Shown here: positions 52,396-63,311 of the stretch, piece after piece
How the letters are laid out: every line of letters begins with the position of its first letter
Position numbering within the stretch: the stretch's first letter is position 1
DNA from: Pseudomonadota bacterium
Lineage (GTDB): Bacteria > Pseudomonadota > Gammaproteobacteria > Pseudomonadales > Pseudohongiellaceae
Direction of reading: 5' to 3'
DNA length: 64,000 bases
Assembly (NCBI GenBank): GCA_027623555.1
Contig: JAQBSZ010000017.1
Location: 28,213-92,212, forward strand
Position numbers and translations under genes: made by a program
The notes under the pieces: generated by a model
What the model was told of the DNA's origin: nothing
What the model saw: only the letters and a program-made list of their open reading frames with translations
The model's database searches: none

Positions 52396-53190
52396 ATGAG
52401 CCCAAGAGACATGTCGAGCAACAGCCCAACGGTCAACGATAACAAGATTACCATGAAGCCTCAAACGGTGGTGCGTAAGATTTGTCCGCACAATGCCAAC
52501 GTCTCCTGTTCCAGTTGTCGGCTGAACGAATTGTGCCTGCCGATAGCCCTGAACAAGAGTGAGATTCATCTGCTTGATGAGATCGTCGAACGCAATCGAC
52601 CTTATAAGAAGGGCGATCATCTGTATCGGCAGAATGACGATTTCAAATCAGTTTATGCAGTTCGCTCCGGTAGTTTTAAATCCTACGTGTTAAGCAACAA
52701 TGGACAGGGTCGCGTCACTGGATTCTTTCTGCCAGGAGAAATCATCGGCATGGATGGAATTGCCAGTAAACACTATGCAAACTCTACCCAAGCTCTGGAA
52801 CATTCTTCCATTTGCGAGATTCCATTTTCCCAATTGGAGAAGCTGAGTCAGCAGCTACCAAGCTTGCAACATCACTTCTTTGCCATCATGGGCAACGAAA
52901 TCGCCAAGGACCAACAGATCCACACACTGCTGAGTAGTTATACTGCCGAAGAACGCACGGCCTCGTTTCTGCTCGGACTTTCCAGTCGTTTCGCACATGT
53001 TGCCTTATCCCCTATTCGCTACCTGCTACCGATGACCCGCAGCGATATCGGCGAGTACCTGGGGTTGACAGTTGAAACTGTGAGCCGAATTCTTACTGCG
53101 TTACAGCGCAAGGGGCTGATCGAAGTTAATAACCGGGAAATCGAGTTACTGGATATTGAGGCTCTGCGGCAGGTAATCGGTTCCAAATAA
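52396..53190 (+). CDS. fnr: FNR-type oxygen-sensing transcription regulator
   Basis: A 264-residue Crp/Fnr protein. N-terminal cysteines Cys30, Cys38, Cys41 and Cys47 plus Cys140 match the iron-sulfur site of E. coli FNR; Cys38-Cys41-Cys47 and the 93-residue gap to Cys140 have exactly the spacing of Cys20, Cys23, Cys29 and Cys122. The cNMP-like barrel covers about 55-165. The helix-turn-helix TRSDIGEYLGLTVETVSRILTALQRKGLI has the E-x2-S-R recognition residues for TTGAT half-sites. It should bind a [4Fe-4S] cluster when oxygen is low and activate the boxes found from 44 to 52 kb. AGGAG precedes the ATG; fadH follows after 27 bases. Confidence 0.95.
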   Translation: MSPRDMSSNSPTVNDNKITMKPQTVVRKICPHNANVSCSSCRLNELCLPIALNKSEIHLLDEIVERNRPYKKGDHLYRQNDDFKSVYAVRSGSFKSYVLSNNGQGRVTGFFLPGEIIGMDGIASKHYANSTQALEHSSICEIPFSQLEKLSQQLPSLQHHFFAIMGNEIAKDQQIHTLLSSYTAEERTASFLLGLSSRFAHVALSPIRYLLPMTRSDIGEYLGLTVETVSRILTALQRKGLIEVNNREIELLDIEALRQVIGSK

Positions 53191-53217
53191 GGCTGGCTAC
53201 CGGATCGCCTGAACTAG

Positions 53218-55248
<2,031 letters not shown>

Positions 55249-55251
55249 GCA

Positions 55252-56082
55252 CTACTGTAAATATTTCTTGAACCACTCCAGTCGTGCTGCATCGGCCTTC
55301 TGTGCATCCTCGCCTCGAAAACCATGCCCGCCTCCGGGGATGGTTATAAAATCAGAAACCACATTCTTGCGCTGGAACTCGGCGTGCATGATCACCGAAT
55401 TCTCAATGTCCACGAGATCGTCCGCATCGCCATGTATTAACAGCGTCGGAGGATCGCCTGCATCAGCATGCAGAATAGGAGAGATCGAAGCAGCCTGCTC
55501 GGGTGCAAAATTTAATGCAGGGAAGCGTTCGCTCGGGCCGACTATGCGCCGCAGATCAACCGGTGGAAAATAAGCGACAACCGCCGCCACGGTATTATCA
55601 TGACGCATGACTTCATCTGCGGAACTGGAGTCACCCTCATCTGCAGACAAGCCCAGCATCAGTGACAGATGTCCACCAGCACTGCCGCCTGTGACTCCGA
55701 TTCGGTCTGGGTCGATTCCATGCGCTTCGGCATGCAGCTTGATATGGCGCAGAGCGCGACTGACATCAGCGTAAGCATCCGGCACGTGGTAGCGCGGCGC
55801 ACTGCCATGGTACACAGGAATGACCGTGAAGCCGGCATTCAACATGCCCTCGAAACGACGTGAAGCGAATTCCGGAGGTGACCAGCGAGAATACCAGCCG
55901 CCACTCATCATGAACACGATTGCCGCTCCGTTTGCCTTGTCGGGTTTTAGTACATCATAAATCAGGGCCAGGCCATCCTTATGACCGTAAACAACATCGG
56001 ACTTTATTGATACATCAGCGTAACTGTAAGCACTGAGCGTCAGCGCGATGAATAATGCCAGGCAGATTTTTACTGTGTTCAT
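55252..56082 (-). CDS. exported alpha/beta-hydrolase (esterase-like)
   Basis: A 276-residue protein with a signal peptide (LFIALTLSAYSYADVS). The alpha/beta-hydrolase has MMSGGWYSRW (oxyanion-type loop), nucleophile Ser in GVTGGSAGGHLSLMLG, Asp in HGDADDLVDIENS and His in GGGHGFRGED. It resembles the BD-FAE/acetyl-esterase group. Substrate unknown. It faces fadH across four bases. Confidence 0.86.
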   Translation of the reverse strand: MNTVKICLALFIALTLSAYSYADVSIKSDVVYGHKDGLALIYDVLKPDKANGAAIVFMMSGGWYSRWSPPEFASRRFEGMLNAGFTVIPVYHGSAPRYHVPDAYADVSRALRHIKLHAEAHGIDPDRIGVTGGSAGGHLSLMLGLSADEGDSSSADEVMRHDNTVAAVVAYFPPVDLRRIVGPSERFPALNFAPEQAASISPILHADAGDPPTLLIHGDADDLVDIENSVIMHAEFQRKNVVSDFITIPGGGHGFRGEDAQKADAARLEWFKKYLQ

Positions 56083-56134
56083 AATTTTCTCCTGCAGTTC
56101 AAGATTTAGATTTTGGGTTTCCTTGTTAATTCCA

Positions 56135-57046
56135 TCAATTATCGTTCAACAGGTTTCCGGGAGAATACTGGTCCGTCAGTATGCGGCGACTCATATCCCA
56201 GTCCACCCGGGTAGACAGGCGTCTCGGGTAGTCCAGCAACGGCACTCCATATTTTTCCATGCGCGCTGCAATGCGCTGCGCCTCAGTGACGAGTTCACCT
56301 CGCGGTGGCAAGGTATCGAGCTGGGCTATGATGATTCGATTACCAGAGGTCGGCAGCTTGAAATTAAAGAACTCGTTAAACACTCGCTGGTAAGTTACGG
56401 ACTCATGATCGTAGAGGCGACTGGTGGAAAAGGTATTGGCGATTAATACGCCATCTGGACTCATAATACTTTTTACTTCTTCCAGAAATTCGAGAGTCAA
56501 CATGTGTTCGGGTATGTAATCGCCACTGAACGCGTCGAGAATTATATAGTCGTAGGATTGGTTCCTGATTCCAGCACGCTTGATAAATGGCCGGCCGTCA
56601 TCGACCGTCACCTTCATGTTGTCGGTTTCGCTGAAAAAGAAAAACTCCCTGGCAACTTTTACTACCGCCTCATCGATCTCAACCACGTCGATCTGGGCAT
56701 CGGGTAACAGATCAGAGAACGTCATTGGAATCGAACCACCACCCAAACCGATGATCAGAATACGCTGCGGATCTGGTTTCAGTAACAGACCTGCAAAACT
56801 CATGCGTGTGTAATCGAAGACCAGAAGATTCCGATCATCCATCATCATACAGGTCTGGTTGCGATCTCCTCGATGCACGTTAAACAGCAGACAACGGCGA
56901 TCCCTGACCTGGGTAACGGTAATATCCCGATACTTTGATCGCTCCTCATGAATGGTTTCACCGTAGGCAGGAAAATTCAGTAACGATACGAGTAGCGCTG
57001 ACAGAAAGCTACCGCTAATAAGAAGTCTAAGCCTGTTTCTTTTCAT
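56135..57046 (-). CDS. spermidine-synthase-like protein, C-terminal half of a split MFS-SpdS pair
   Basis: A 303-residue protein. An N-terminal membrane helix (about 8-28) precedes a Rossmann methyltransferase-fold domain: ILIIGLGGGSIPMTFSDLLPDAQIDVVEIDEAVV, then YDYIILDAFSGDYIPEHMLTLEFLEEV, as in spermidine synthases. In many bacteria this domain is fused to a membrane transporter-like domain. Here it overlaps by 20 bases the gene for that domain (57027-57689). True polyamine synthesis is doubtful in this class, so the reaction is unassigned. Confidence 0.82.
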   Translation of the reverse strand: MKRNRLRLLISGSFLSALLVSLLNFPAYGETIHEERSKYRDITVTQVRDRRCLLFNVHRGDRNQTCMMMDDRNLLVFDYTRMSFAGLLLKPDPQRILIIGLGGGSIPMTFSDLLPDAQIDVVEIDEAVVKVAREFFFFSETDNMKVTVDDGRPFIKRAGIRNQSYDYIILDAFSGDYIPEHMLTLEFLEEVKSIMSPDGVLIANTFSTSRLYDHESVTYQRVFNEFFNFKLPTSGNRIIIAQLDTLPPRGELVTEAQRIAARMEKYGVPLLDYPRRLSTRVDWDMSRRILTDQYSPGNLLNDN

Positions 57047-57689
57047 AGTGACGCGCTTGCTTCATTGGTTGTGCATCTTGCACGTAGTGGATTAACAGGA
57101 TGAGGCATCCGGCTGCGATCAAGGCAGCAACGGCTCCCCACATTATCTGATTCACTTCGAACCAGAGTACAAAGTAGAAACTGGTTCCAAGAGTGCCGGC
57201 GGCACTACCGATGGTTGAAATGAAGAACAGCAATCCTGCCATATGTCCACTGTGCTGTTGAGTGTCTACCATCAGGCGTACTGCATAGGGCGAAATCATT
57301 CCCAGGATACTGGTTGGAATAAAAAACAAAAAGATCGAAGCAAACAAGGAGCCGTACCGGGGATCTTCGATAGCGAGAAAGATTGGCTCCATAATAAGGT
57401 CTGCAAACAATATCACCGGCAGGGAAAATACTGCCGCCCCGATGAAGAAGATCGCGAATAATACGGCGCTGGGACTGCGCGTAGAGAGCCGACCGCCGAT
57501 CAGATACCCCATAGCCAGGGCCAGCATGAAGATGGTGATTATGCTACCCCAGACCGACAGGCTGCCCCCGAAATAAGGCGAAAGTATGCGCGCACCGAGC
57601 ATCTCGATGGTCATGATGCAGAAGCCGCTTACAAAGGCCATACAGACAACTACGGATCTTGGCAGAGCTCGGGAAACTGAATTACTCAC
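57027..57689 (-). CDS. membrane half of a split spermidine-synthase-like protein
   Basis: A 220-residue protein with six membrane helices. It resembles the N-terminal part of fused MFS/spermidine synthase proteins (GFCIMTIEMLGARILSPYFGGSLSVWGSIITIFMLALAMGYLIGGRL, GMISPYAVRLMVD, GRSAGTLGT-like motif in STIGSAAGTLGTSFYFVLWFE). Its 3' end overlaps the start of the catalytic half by 20 bases in another frame, so the two proteins are made separately and probably associate in the membrane. Confidence 0.82.
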   Translation of the reverse strand: MSNSVSRALPRSVVVCMAFVSGFCIMTIEMLGARILSPYFGGSLSVWGSIITIFMLALAMGYLIGGRLSTRSPSAVLFAIFFIGAAVFSLPVILFADLIMEPIFLAIEDPRYGSLFASIFLFFIPTSILGMISPYAVRLMVDTQQHSGHMAGLLFFISTIGSAAGTLGTSFYFVLWFEVNQIMWGAVAALIAAGCLILLIHYVQDAQPMKQARHYEKKQA

Positions 57690-57820
57690 TGAGAATCACC
57701 AGCGGAATTGGCCTTCATAGACATTAAGAGCGGTAAAAGTATCATTGCAGGGCCGGTAATTAAACGGCTTTAAGCTACTCCCTGCCTTTTCTGCGCCAGG
57801 TTCCAGTCAATTCCACATAT

Positions 57821-58612
57821 TCAGACCGGCCTTGACCCGAGATGACTGCCACCGTCCAGAGCAATGATCTGACCCGTCATGTACTTGGTCGCTGCCGAAG
57901 CCAGGTAGATTGCCAGTCCAGCCATATCCCTGGGGTTACCGATGCGCCCCAGCGGATTCCTGGCTTCGATCTCGTCTCGAAAATTGCTCAGCATGTAATC
58001 CATCATCTGGCTTTCGAAGGGTCCCGGAGCGATGGCGTTAACCGTTAGCCCCTTCGGCGCCAGGCGTACCGCCAGGTTCTTGGTCAGAAAATGTACGGCG
58101 GCCTTGCTGGCACCGTAGGCGAAATTGTCAGTAGTGGATACCCGTAAACCGTCGATAGATCCGATATTGATTATGCGGCTGGGATTCTCAGCTGTTGCAT
58201 CTTTAGTGAGTAGCGGCAGCAAGTCTCGAGTCAGCATGAAGATCGCTTTGACATTGATATTCATTACCTTGTCATAACCCTCGTCGGGATATTCTTCAAA
58301 GGGTGCGCCCCAGGCTGCTCCGGCGTTATTCACCAGGATGTCGAGTTTGTCTTCGCGTAATTTTATCTCGTCAATAAAATTAACTCGCCCTGCCTTCGTT
58401 GAGAGATCTGCGGGAATCGCGATGCACTGCCCTTTTGCAGATAATTCTGCGGCAGTTTGTTGGCAAGCCTCCGCTTTGCGCGCCGTGATATAAGTCTTCA
58501 CGCCATTTTCAACATAGCCCTGGGCGATCATCTTGCCGATGCCGCGAGATCCACCTGTGACAATCGCCGTCTTACCTGCAACAGAAAACAAATCATTGAT
58601 CTGCAATGACAT
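57821..58612 (-). CDS. SDR-family oxidoreductase
   Basis: A 263-residue classical short-chain dehydrogenase. Cofactor motif TGGSRGIGKMIA, NNAGAAWG, catalytic Ser in NIGSIDGLRVSTTDNFAYGASKAA with Tyr and Lys in YGASK, and C-terminal GGSHLGSRP. It oxidises or reduces a hydroxyl/keto group. It is the last gene of the minus-strand operon with the kinase, phosphatase and two ACADs. By analogy with LvaD it could act in 3-hydroxyacyl-CoA handling; that is inference. Confidence 0.9.
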   Translation of the reverse strand: MSLQINDLFSVAGKTAIVTGGSRGIGKMIAQGYVENGVKTYITARKAEACQQTAAELSAKGQCIAIPADLSTKAGRVNFIDEIKLREDKLDILVNNAGAAWGAPFEEYPDEGYDKVMNINVKAIFMLTRDLLPLLTKDATAENPSRIINIGSIDGLRVSTTDNFAYGASKAAVHFLTKNLAVRLAPKGLTVNAIAPGPFESQMMDYMLSNFRDEIEARNPLGRIGNPRDMAGLAIYLASAATKYMTGQIIALDGGSHLGSRPV

Positions 58613-58637
58613 AACCCACTCCTTAAGCAGCCCTGGA

Positions 58638-59723
58638 TTAGATTTTAATTTGACCTTGTATGATTAGTTCGCACATTCGCTGTAGCACGTGTGCCTTCTT
58701 GAGAAATCCTGCAAAGCGATGATCTTTGGTCAGACCGTGATAGTAACGATAATAGATCTGCTGCCCAATCACACACAGCCGAAACAGCCCGAAGCAGAAA
58801 TAGAACGGAAAATTTTCTACCGACAAGCCGGTTTGCTGCTGAAAACGTTCGATAATCTCGGCTCGAGTTGGCGCTCCTTCAAAATCGGACGGCATGGTGC
58901 GGGATTCTCTAAAAAAGTCCGGGTCATCGACCTGAACCCAATAGCCCAGCGTACATCCAAGGTCCATTAACGGATCGCCAACAGTAGACATTTCCCAGTC
59001 CAGCACACCAATAACCCTGAGCGGATCAGCTGCATCGAATATCACATTGTCCATCTTGTAGTCATTGTGAATAACACTGGCTTTTCCGCTCTCCTCAGGC
59101 ATGTTGTCATGCAACCACTGGATAGTAATATCGCAATTAACAGTGTCTTCGGTTACCGCATCACCCCAGCGACGACACCAGCCATCTACCTGGCGCTTCA
59201 CGTAACCTTCCGGCCTGCCGAAGGTATCAAGTCCGGCTGCTACCAGGTCTACTGAGTGCAATTCACTCAGCACGTCGAAAAAATTCAATAGCTGTTGTCG
59301 TATCTGCTGCGGTGACAACCGCAAGTTCTCTGGATAGTCACGACGAATCACCAGCCCTTGAATATAATTCATCAGGTAGAAGTCACTGCCAATGATGCTG
59401 TGATCCGCGCAGAAATGAACTGGCACCGGCCCGTAAGAATAGACATCTTTAAGCGCTGAAAGAATTTTGAACTCGCGCGACATGTCATGAGCACTCTTGA
59501 CCTTGCTGCCGAATGGCGGTCGCCGCAGCACCCAGTTCTCAGCACCTGCTGTTAACAAGTAAGTCAGATTGGAGTGCCCTCCTGGAAATTGCCGCACTGC
59601 AAGGTCAGCCACCTTGCTACCCAGGACTGGCTCCAGATGCTGCTTGAGCGCATCGAGATCCAGTTCCTCGCCCTCTCTGACGGCGCTGGTCTTATCGATC
59701 AAAGCACTCTTGTTTGTTGTCAA
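58638..59723 (-). CDS. APH-family phosphotransferase (ACAD10/11- and LvaA-like kinase)
   Basis: A 361-residue kinase with the aminoglycoside-phosphotransferase fold: VRQFPGGHSNLTYLL (ATP loop), NWVLRRPPFG, catalytic VIHNDYKMDNVIFD (His-x-Asp and Asn) and LDWEMSTVGDPLMDLGCTLGYW (second Asp). This subgroup sits with acyl-CoA dehydrogenases in bacteria and is fused to them in human ACAD10/11. LvaA phosphorylates 4-hydroxyacyl-CoA. Drug resistance is unlikely. The neighbouring ACAD and SDR genes support an acyl-CoA role. A 12-bp tandem repeat lies just upstream of the start. Confidence 0.88.
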   Translation of the reverse strand: MTTNKSALIDKTSAVREGEELDLDALKQHLEPVLGSKVADLAVRQFPGGHSNLTYLLTAGAENWVLRRPPFGSKVKSAHDMSREFKILSALKDVYSYGPVPVHFCADHSIIGSDFYLMNYIQGLVIRRDYPENLRLSPQQIRQQLLNFFDVLSELHSVDLVAAGLDTFGRPEGYVKRQVDGWCRRWGDAVTEDTVNCDITIQWLHDNMPEESGKASVIHNDYKMDNVIFDAADPLRVIGVLDWEMSTVGDPLMDLGCTLGYWVQVDDPDFFRESRTMPSDFEGAPTRAEIIERFQQQTGLSVENFPFYFCFGLFRLCVIGQQIYYRYYHGLTKDHRFAGFLKKAHVLQRMCELIIQGQIKI

Positions 59724-59725
59724 AA

Positions 59726-59785
59726 CTAATCCCTGACCTATTCCCTAAACTATGCCCTAAGGTATGCCCTAAGCTAGGCCATAAA
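59726..59785. repeat. five 12-bp degenerate tandem units upstream of the kinase gene
   Basis: Units begin at 59726, 59738, 59750, 59762 and 59774, with consensus about CTATGCCCTAAG. They fill almost all of the spacer between the phosphatase and kinase genes and so occupy the kinase leader region. Confidence 0.8.
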
Positions 59786-59795
59786 CCTTGTCACC

Positions 59796-60506
59796 CTAAC
59801 GGTAGGTAACCAACTGTTGCAGACCCTCTCGCTCGAGATGCGCAAGGCTATTAAATTGGGTAAGCGAAAGCTTACCATTTCCATACTTGATGCGGGTCAC
59901 TGAACTATTGTGCACCATCCAGTTAGTTGTAATCACCTGCTCATCGGGAAATTTTAGTACCCTTTGCAGAGCCATGGCTATGACACCACCGGAAGTAGAT
60001 AACAGCACCCGGCTTCCACCTGTGTGTTTACTCATCAGCTCATCGAGCACGCCATGCACCCGGTTCTGAAAACTGGACCATGATTCAAATCCGCTATCCT
60101 GCTCGCCTGGATCCAGTTCGCCACGTATCCACCTGGCTGTGGCCGCCTCGAATAACCGCTGAAACATTCCCTCTTCTTTTATGGGCCAGACCAGCGCGGG
60201 ATCGAATCCTTCCTGCGTAGCATGGTCTCGCAGAAAGGACTGAATGAGTTGATCACCGTTGTATTCATTCAACGCTGCATGTTGAGACGCCGCTGAGGGA
60301 GAATTCTTGACCAGTGACAGCAAATCGTGCGCGGTTTCCACTTGCCGCTGCAGCGTTCCGCTGTAGATGCAGTCGAATTCCTCACCAAGATCCTGCCAGT
60401 GGCGGGCGAGAATGCGGATCTGTTCACGACCTCGCTCGCTGAGCTTGTCGTAGGAATCACTGCCGAAGGACGCCTGCCCATGGCGAACCAGAATTAATTC
60501 ACTCAT
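59796..60506 (-). CDS. histidine phosphatase family protein
   Basis: A 236-residue member of the phosphoglycerate-mutase-like superfamily: catalytic LVRHGQASFG (RHG), second Arg/Glu region YSGTLQRQVETAHDLL, and the second catalytic His in RVLLSTSGGVIAMALQ, where the usual His is replaced by STSGGV. The SGG-V segment in family members is normally S-H-G; here Thr-Ser stands there, which may lower activity. It lies between kinase and ACAD genes, 17 bases from the ACAD start-side gene, and may remove phosphate in the same pathway. Confidence 0.85.
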   Translation of the reverse strand: MSELILVRHGQASFGSDSYDKLSERGREQIRILARHWQDLGEEFDCIYSGTLQRQVETAHDLLSLVKNSPSAASQHAALNEYNGDQLIQSFLRDHATQEGFDPALVWPIKEEGMFQRLFEAATARWIRGELDPGEQDSGFESWSSFQNRVHGVLDELMSKHTGGSRVLLSTSGGVIAMALQRVLKFPDEQVITTNWMVHNSSVTRIKYGNGKLSLTQFNSLAHLEREGLQQLVTYR

Positions 60507-60523
60507 GAGATAGGCCGGATTAG

Positions 60524-61657
60524 TTAGAGAGTGGCAAAGCGCTCGGAATGATAATCAGAATTACCAAACAGGATACCAAGCGCGGTCACCCGTTTAAATA
60601 AATGACCAACATCGAGTTCTTCGGTCATAGCGATGCCGCCATGGATCTGGATAGACTCCTGACCGACTTTCTCGATAGCCCTGCCCACCCGGCTTTTGGC
60701 GGCGGACACCGCCTTGGTCTTTTCTATTGCGCCCGCACTGCTATCCAGTTTCATCGCCGCCATGATCACGATCGAACGTGCCAGCTGGCACTCGATGAAC
60801 ATATCCGCCATGCGATGCTGGAGCGCCTGAAAAGTGCCTATAGCGCTACCGAATTGTTTACGCGTCTTGCTGTACTCCACAGTCTTCTGTAGCAGCACCT
60901 CCAGGGCACCAACGGCTTCCGCGCTAGTGGCCACGATCGCGCGGTCCATTACAGCTTCCAGAGCAGGCAATGCCGCCCCGGCAACTCCGAGCCTGCAAGA
61001 CGCCGGCACGCTTACAGAATCAAAACTGAGCTCTGCCGCTTTCTTGCCGTCCACCGTGGTATATACCTGTTTCTGTATGCCGTCAGCATTACCGTCGATA
61101 AGAAAAACCGAAATACCTTCGCGATCAATTTTTGCGCCAGATTCACGAACCACCACCAACAACTGGTCAGCATTGGCTCCGTTCAGCACGGCAATCTTGC
61201 CGCCATTGATCACAACTGCATCCCCATCCACCCTGGCGCTGGTACCGACACTGGCCAGGTTGTAACGGCTGCTGGTTTCGGCATAGGCACAGGCCAGCTG
61301 CAGACTGCCCTCCATAAGCTTGCCTAAGCTCTCGGCTTTCTGAGAAGCGCTGGCAAGCGCGCTGATCAGGCCACCGCCTAGTATTGCTGTCGGTATAAAA
61401 GGCTCGACGAGATTGGCCCGGCCGAATTCATCCATCATTACGATAAGATCTACGGCCGATCCACCGAAACCCCCATCAGCTTCAGTGAACGGCACTGTTA
61501 ACCAACCGAGTTCAGCAAACAATTGCCAGTATTCTTTGCTATAGCCTGCTTCGCTGGCAATAATTTCATTGCGCTTGTCGAAGGCATAACTCTTCTGAAC
61601 GAACTTCTGCACACTATCCTGCAGCATCAGTTGTTCTTCGGTGTAAGAAAAATCCAC
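60524..61657 (-). CDS. acyl-CoA dehydrogenase, alpha-type partner
   Basis: About 377 residues from GTG 61657 (seven bases after GAGG); the frame is open further upstream, but VDFSYTEEQLMLQDSV is the normal ACAD N-terminus. It has WLTVPFTEADGGFGGSAVD and ends IHGGIAMTEELDVGHLFKRVTALGILFGNSDYHSERFATL, without the GTSEIQ catalytic loop. That is the pattern of the protein at 35031. With the ACAD 53 bases upstream it probably forms a heteromeric enzyme. Confidence 0.87.
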   Translation of the reverse strand: MDFSYTEEQLMLQDSVQKFVQKSYAFDKRNEIIASEAGYSKEYWQLFAELGWLTVPFTEADGGFGGSAVDLIVMMDEFGRANLVEPFIPTAILGGGLISALASASQKAESLGKLMEGSLQLACAYAETSSRYNLASVGTSARVDGDAVVINGGKIAVLNGANADQLLVVVRESGAKIDREGISVFLIDGNADGIQKQVYTTVDGKKAAELSFDSVSVPASCRLGVAGAALPALEAVMDRAIVATSAEAVGALEVLLQKTVEYSKTRKQFGSAIGTFQALQHRMADMFIECQLARSIVIMAAMKLDSSAGAIEKTKAVSAAKSRVGRAIEKVGQESIQIHGGIAMTEELDVGHLFKRVTALGILFGNSDYHSERFATL

Positions 61658-61710
61658 TACGTTACCTCTTATGCAATTCTTGCAATTTCCTGACGGCAGC
61701 CTTGATGAAG

Positions 61711-62910
61711 CTACAATCCCAGCACGTGCTTGCAAATAATATTGCGTTGAATTTCGTTAGAGCCTCCAAAGATCGAAAGCTTTCTGTTATTAAAATAAGT
61801 CAGCGCAGCGGCAGCGGACGTGCCAGTCCCCAACGGAGTTCCCTGAAATCCATCTTCAAATTGCTCGGGCACGAATGGCAGGGATTGGTAAGCCGCCAAT
61901 TCCAGGAATAACTCGTCCATTTCCTGAGCGAGTTCCGTTCCCACTATCTTGAGAATCGAAGACTCCGGTCCCGGCGCCTTGCCTACGCTAAGTGCGGCAA
62001 GTGTACGCAGTTCAGAATATTCCAGGGCACTCAATTCGATTTCAATGTTGGCGAGTTTTATCTTGAAGCTCGGATTGTCCAGCATATTGCCACCGAATCC
62101 GTCGTCGGTATCCCCTGCGATTCGCTTGAGTGCTGCAAGGCGACGCTTGCCTCTGGGTACTCCGGCAATATTGCTTCGCTCATGTGTCAGCAATAGCTTG
62201 GCGTATGTCCAGCCCTTGTTTTCTTCGCCAATCAGGTTTTCTGCCGGCACTCTTACATCATCGAAGAACACTTCGTTTACTTCAGGGTGACCATCTAACA
62301 AGACGATAGGCTTAAGTGTGATACCCGGTGACTTCATGTCAATCAACATAAAGCTGATCCCTTCCTGTTTTTTAACCGTGTTATCAGTTCTGACCAGGCA
62401 GAAGATCCAGTCGGCATACTGTCCATAGGTATTCCAGGTTTTGGCGCCGTTAACGATGTATTCATCGCCGTCTCTTACTGCCGTAGTTTTGAGAGATGCC
62501 AGGTCCGAGCCGGCATTGGGCTCGGAGTAACCCTGGCACCACCATACGTTGCTCTGGAGAATATCCGGAAGAAACCGTTGCTTTTGTTCATCAGACCCAT
62601 AGGCCATGATAACCGGTGCCACCATTTTCATCCCAAAAGGTACTGGTTCAGGAGCGCCAATCAAACCCATCTCCATAGCAAAAATGTGTTGCTGAATTTG
62701 GGTCCAGCCGGTTCCGCCGAATTCTTCAGGCCAGGTTGGCGCTGCCCAACCCTTGGCGTAGAGAATCTTCTGCCAGCGGATGATCTCGTCCTTGCTCAGT
62801 CGTTTGCTGGCATCAATTTTTGCGCGGTATTCCGCAGGAAACTCAGCGGCCAGAAATTGGCGGACTTCCTCCTGAAACGCCAACTCAGCGGCGGTAAAAT
62901 CAGCATTCAC
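61711..62910 (-). CDS. acyl-CoA dehydrogenase, beta-type partner
   Basis: A 399-residue ACAD, first gene of its operon. WPEEFGGTGWTQIQQHIFAMEM, WWCQGYSEPNAGSDLASLKTTA, GAKTWNTYGQYADWIFCLVRTD and C-terminal FGGSNEIQRNIICKHVLGL (the loop here GGSNEIQ). It pairs with the 60524-61657 ACAD. In the suggested pathway the ACAD eliminates phosphate from a phosphorylated 4-hydroxyacyl-CoA, or simply desaturates an acyl-CoA. Confidence 0.9.
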   Translation of the reverse strand: MNADFTAAELAFQEEVRQFLAAEFPAEYRAKIDASKRLSKDEIIRWQKILYAKGWAAPTWPEEFGGTGWTQIQQHIFAMEMGLIGAPEPVPFGMKMVAPVIMAYGSDEQKQRFLPDILQSNVWWCQGYSEPNAGSDLASLKTTAVRDGDEYIVNGAKTWNTYGQYADWIFCLVRTDNTVKKQEGISFMLIDMKSPGITLKPIVLLDGHPEVNEVFFDDVRVPAENLIGEENKGWTYAKLLLTHERSNIAGVPRGKRRLAALKRIAGDTDDGFGGNMLDNPSFKIKLANIEIELSALEYSELRTLAALSVGKAPGPESSILKIVGTELAQEMDELFLELAAYQSLPFVPEQFEDGFQGTPLGTGTSAAAALTYFNNRKLSIFGGSNEIQRNIICKHVLGL

Positions 62911-63311
62911 GATATCTCTCCTTACGCGAGATCTTGCTCAACCCGGGCATGGCAGGTGCAGCCAAGTCCCATGTACAGCGGGTCTGAGTGGATACCTGGT
63001 AGTTTTCAAGTGAGTTAAAAAGAGACCGAAGATTACCACTTATGGTGCACTTTGATAACCGAAATTCGAGCAATTGCTCGAAAATTAGATAAGGCACAAA
63101 CCCCGCGTATTTCGGGCGTTTTCCGGCACTGAAAAGTCCTCTAAATTGAGTTAGCTCAATAGATTTAGGGTTTTATATGGGGTATGCTTCACTCTCGTTT
63201 TGAGATAGGGTGTTCAGAGCATTTTTTCGGGTAACTAGCCAATATGCCCACAGTGCGAAAGAGTACCGAATAAATAGTGAAAAAGTACCGAATGAATTTG
63301 TAGGAGCAGCC

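Noticed and set aside
58638..59723. Aminoglycoside resistance gene
   Set aside because: The APH-type kinase belongs with ACAD/SDR genes in a catabolic operon and resembles the acyl-CoA-linked subgroup.
59726..59785. CRISPR-like repeat array
   Set aside because: Units are 12 bp, contiguous and without spacers; this is a simple tandem repeat.
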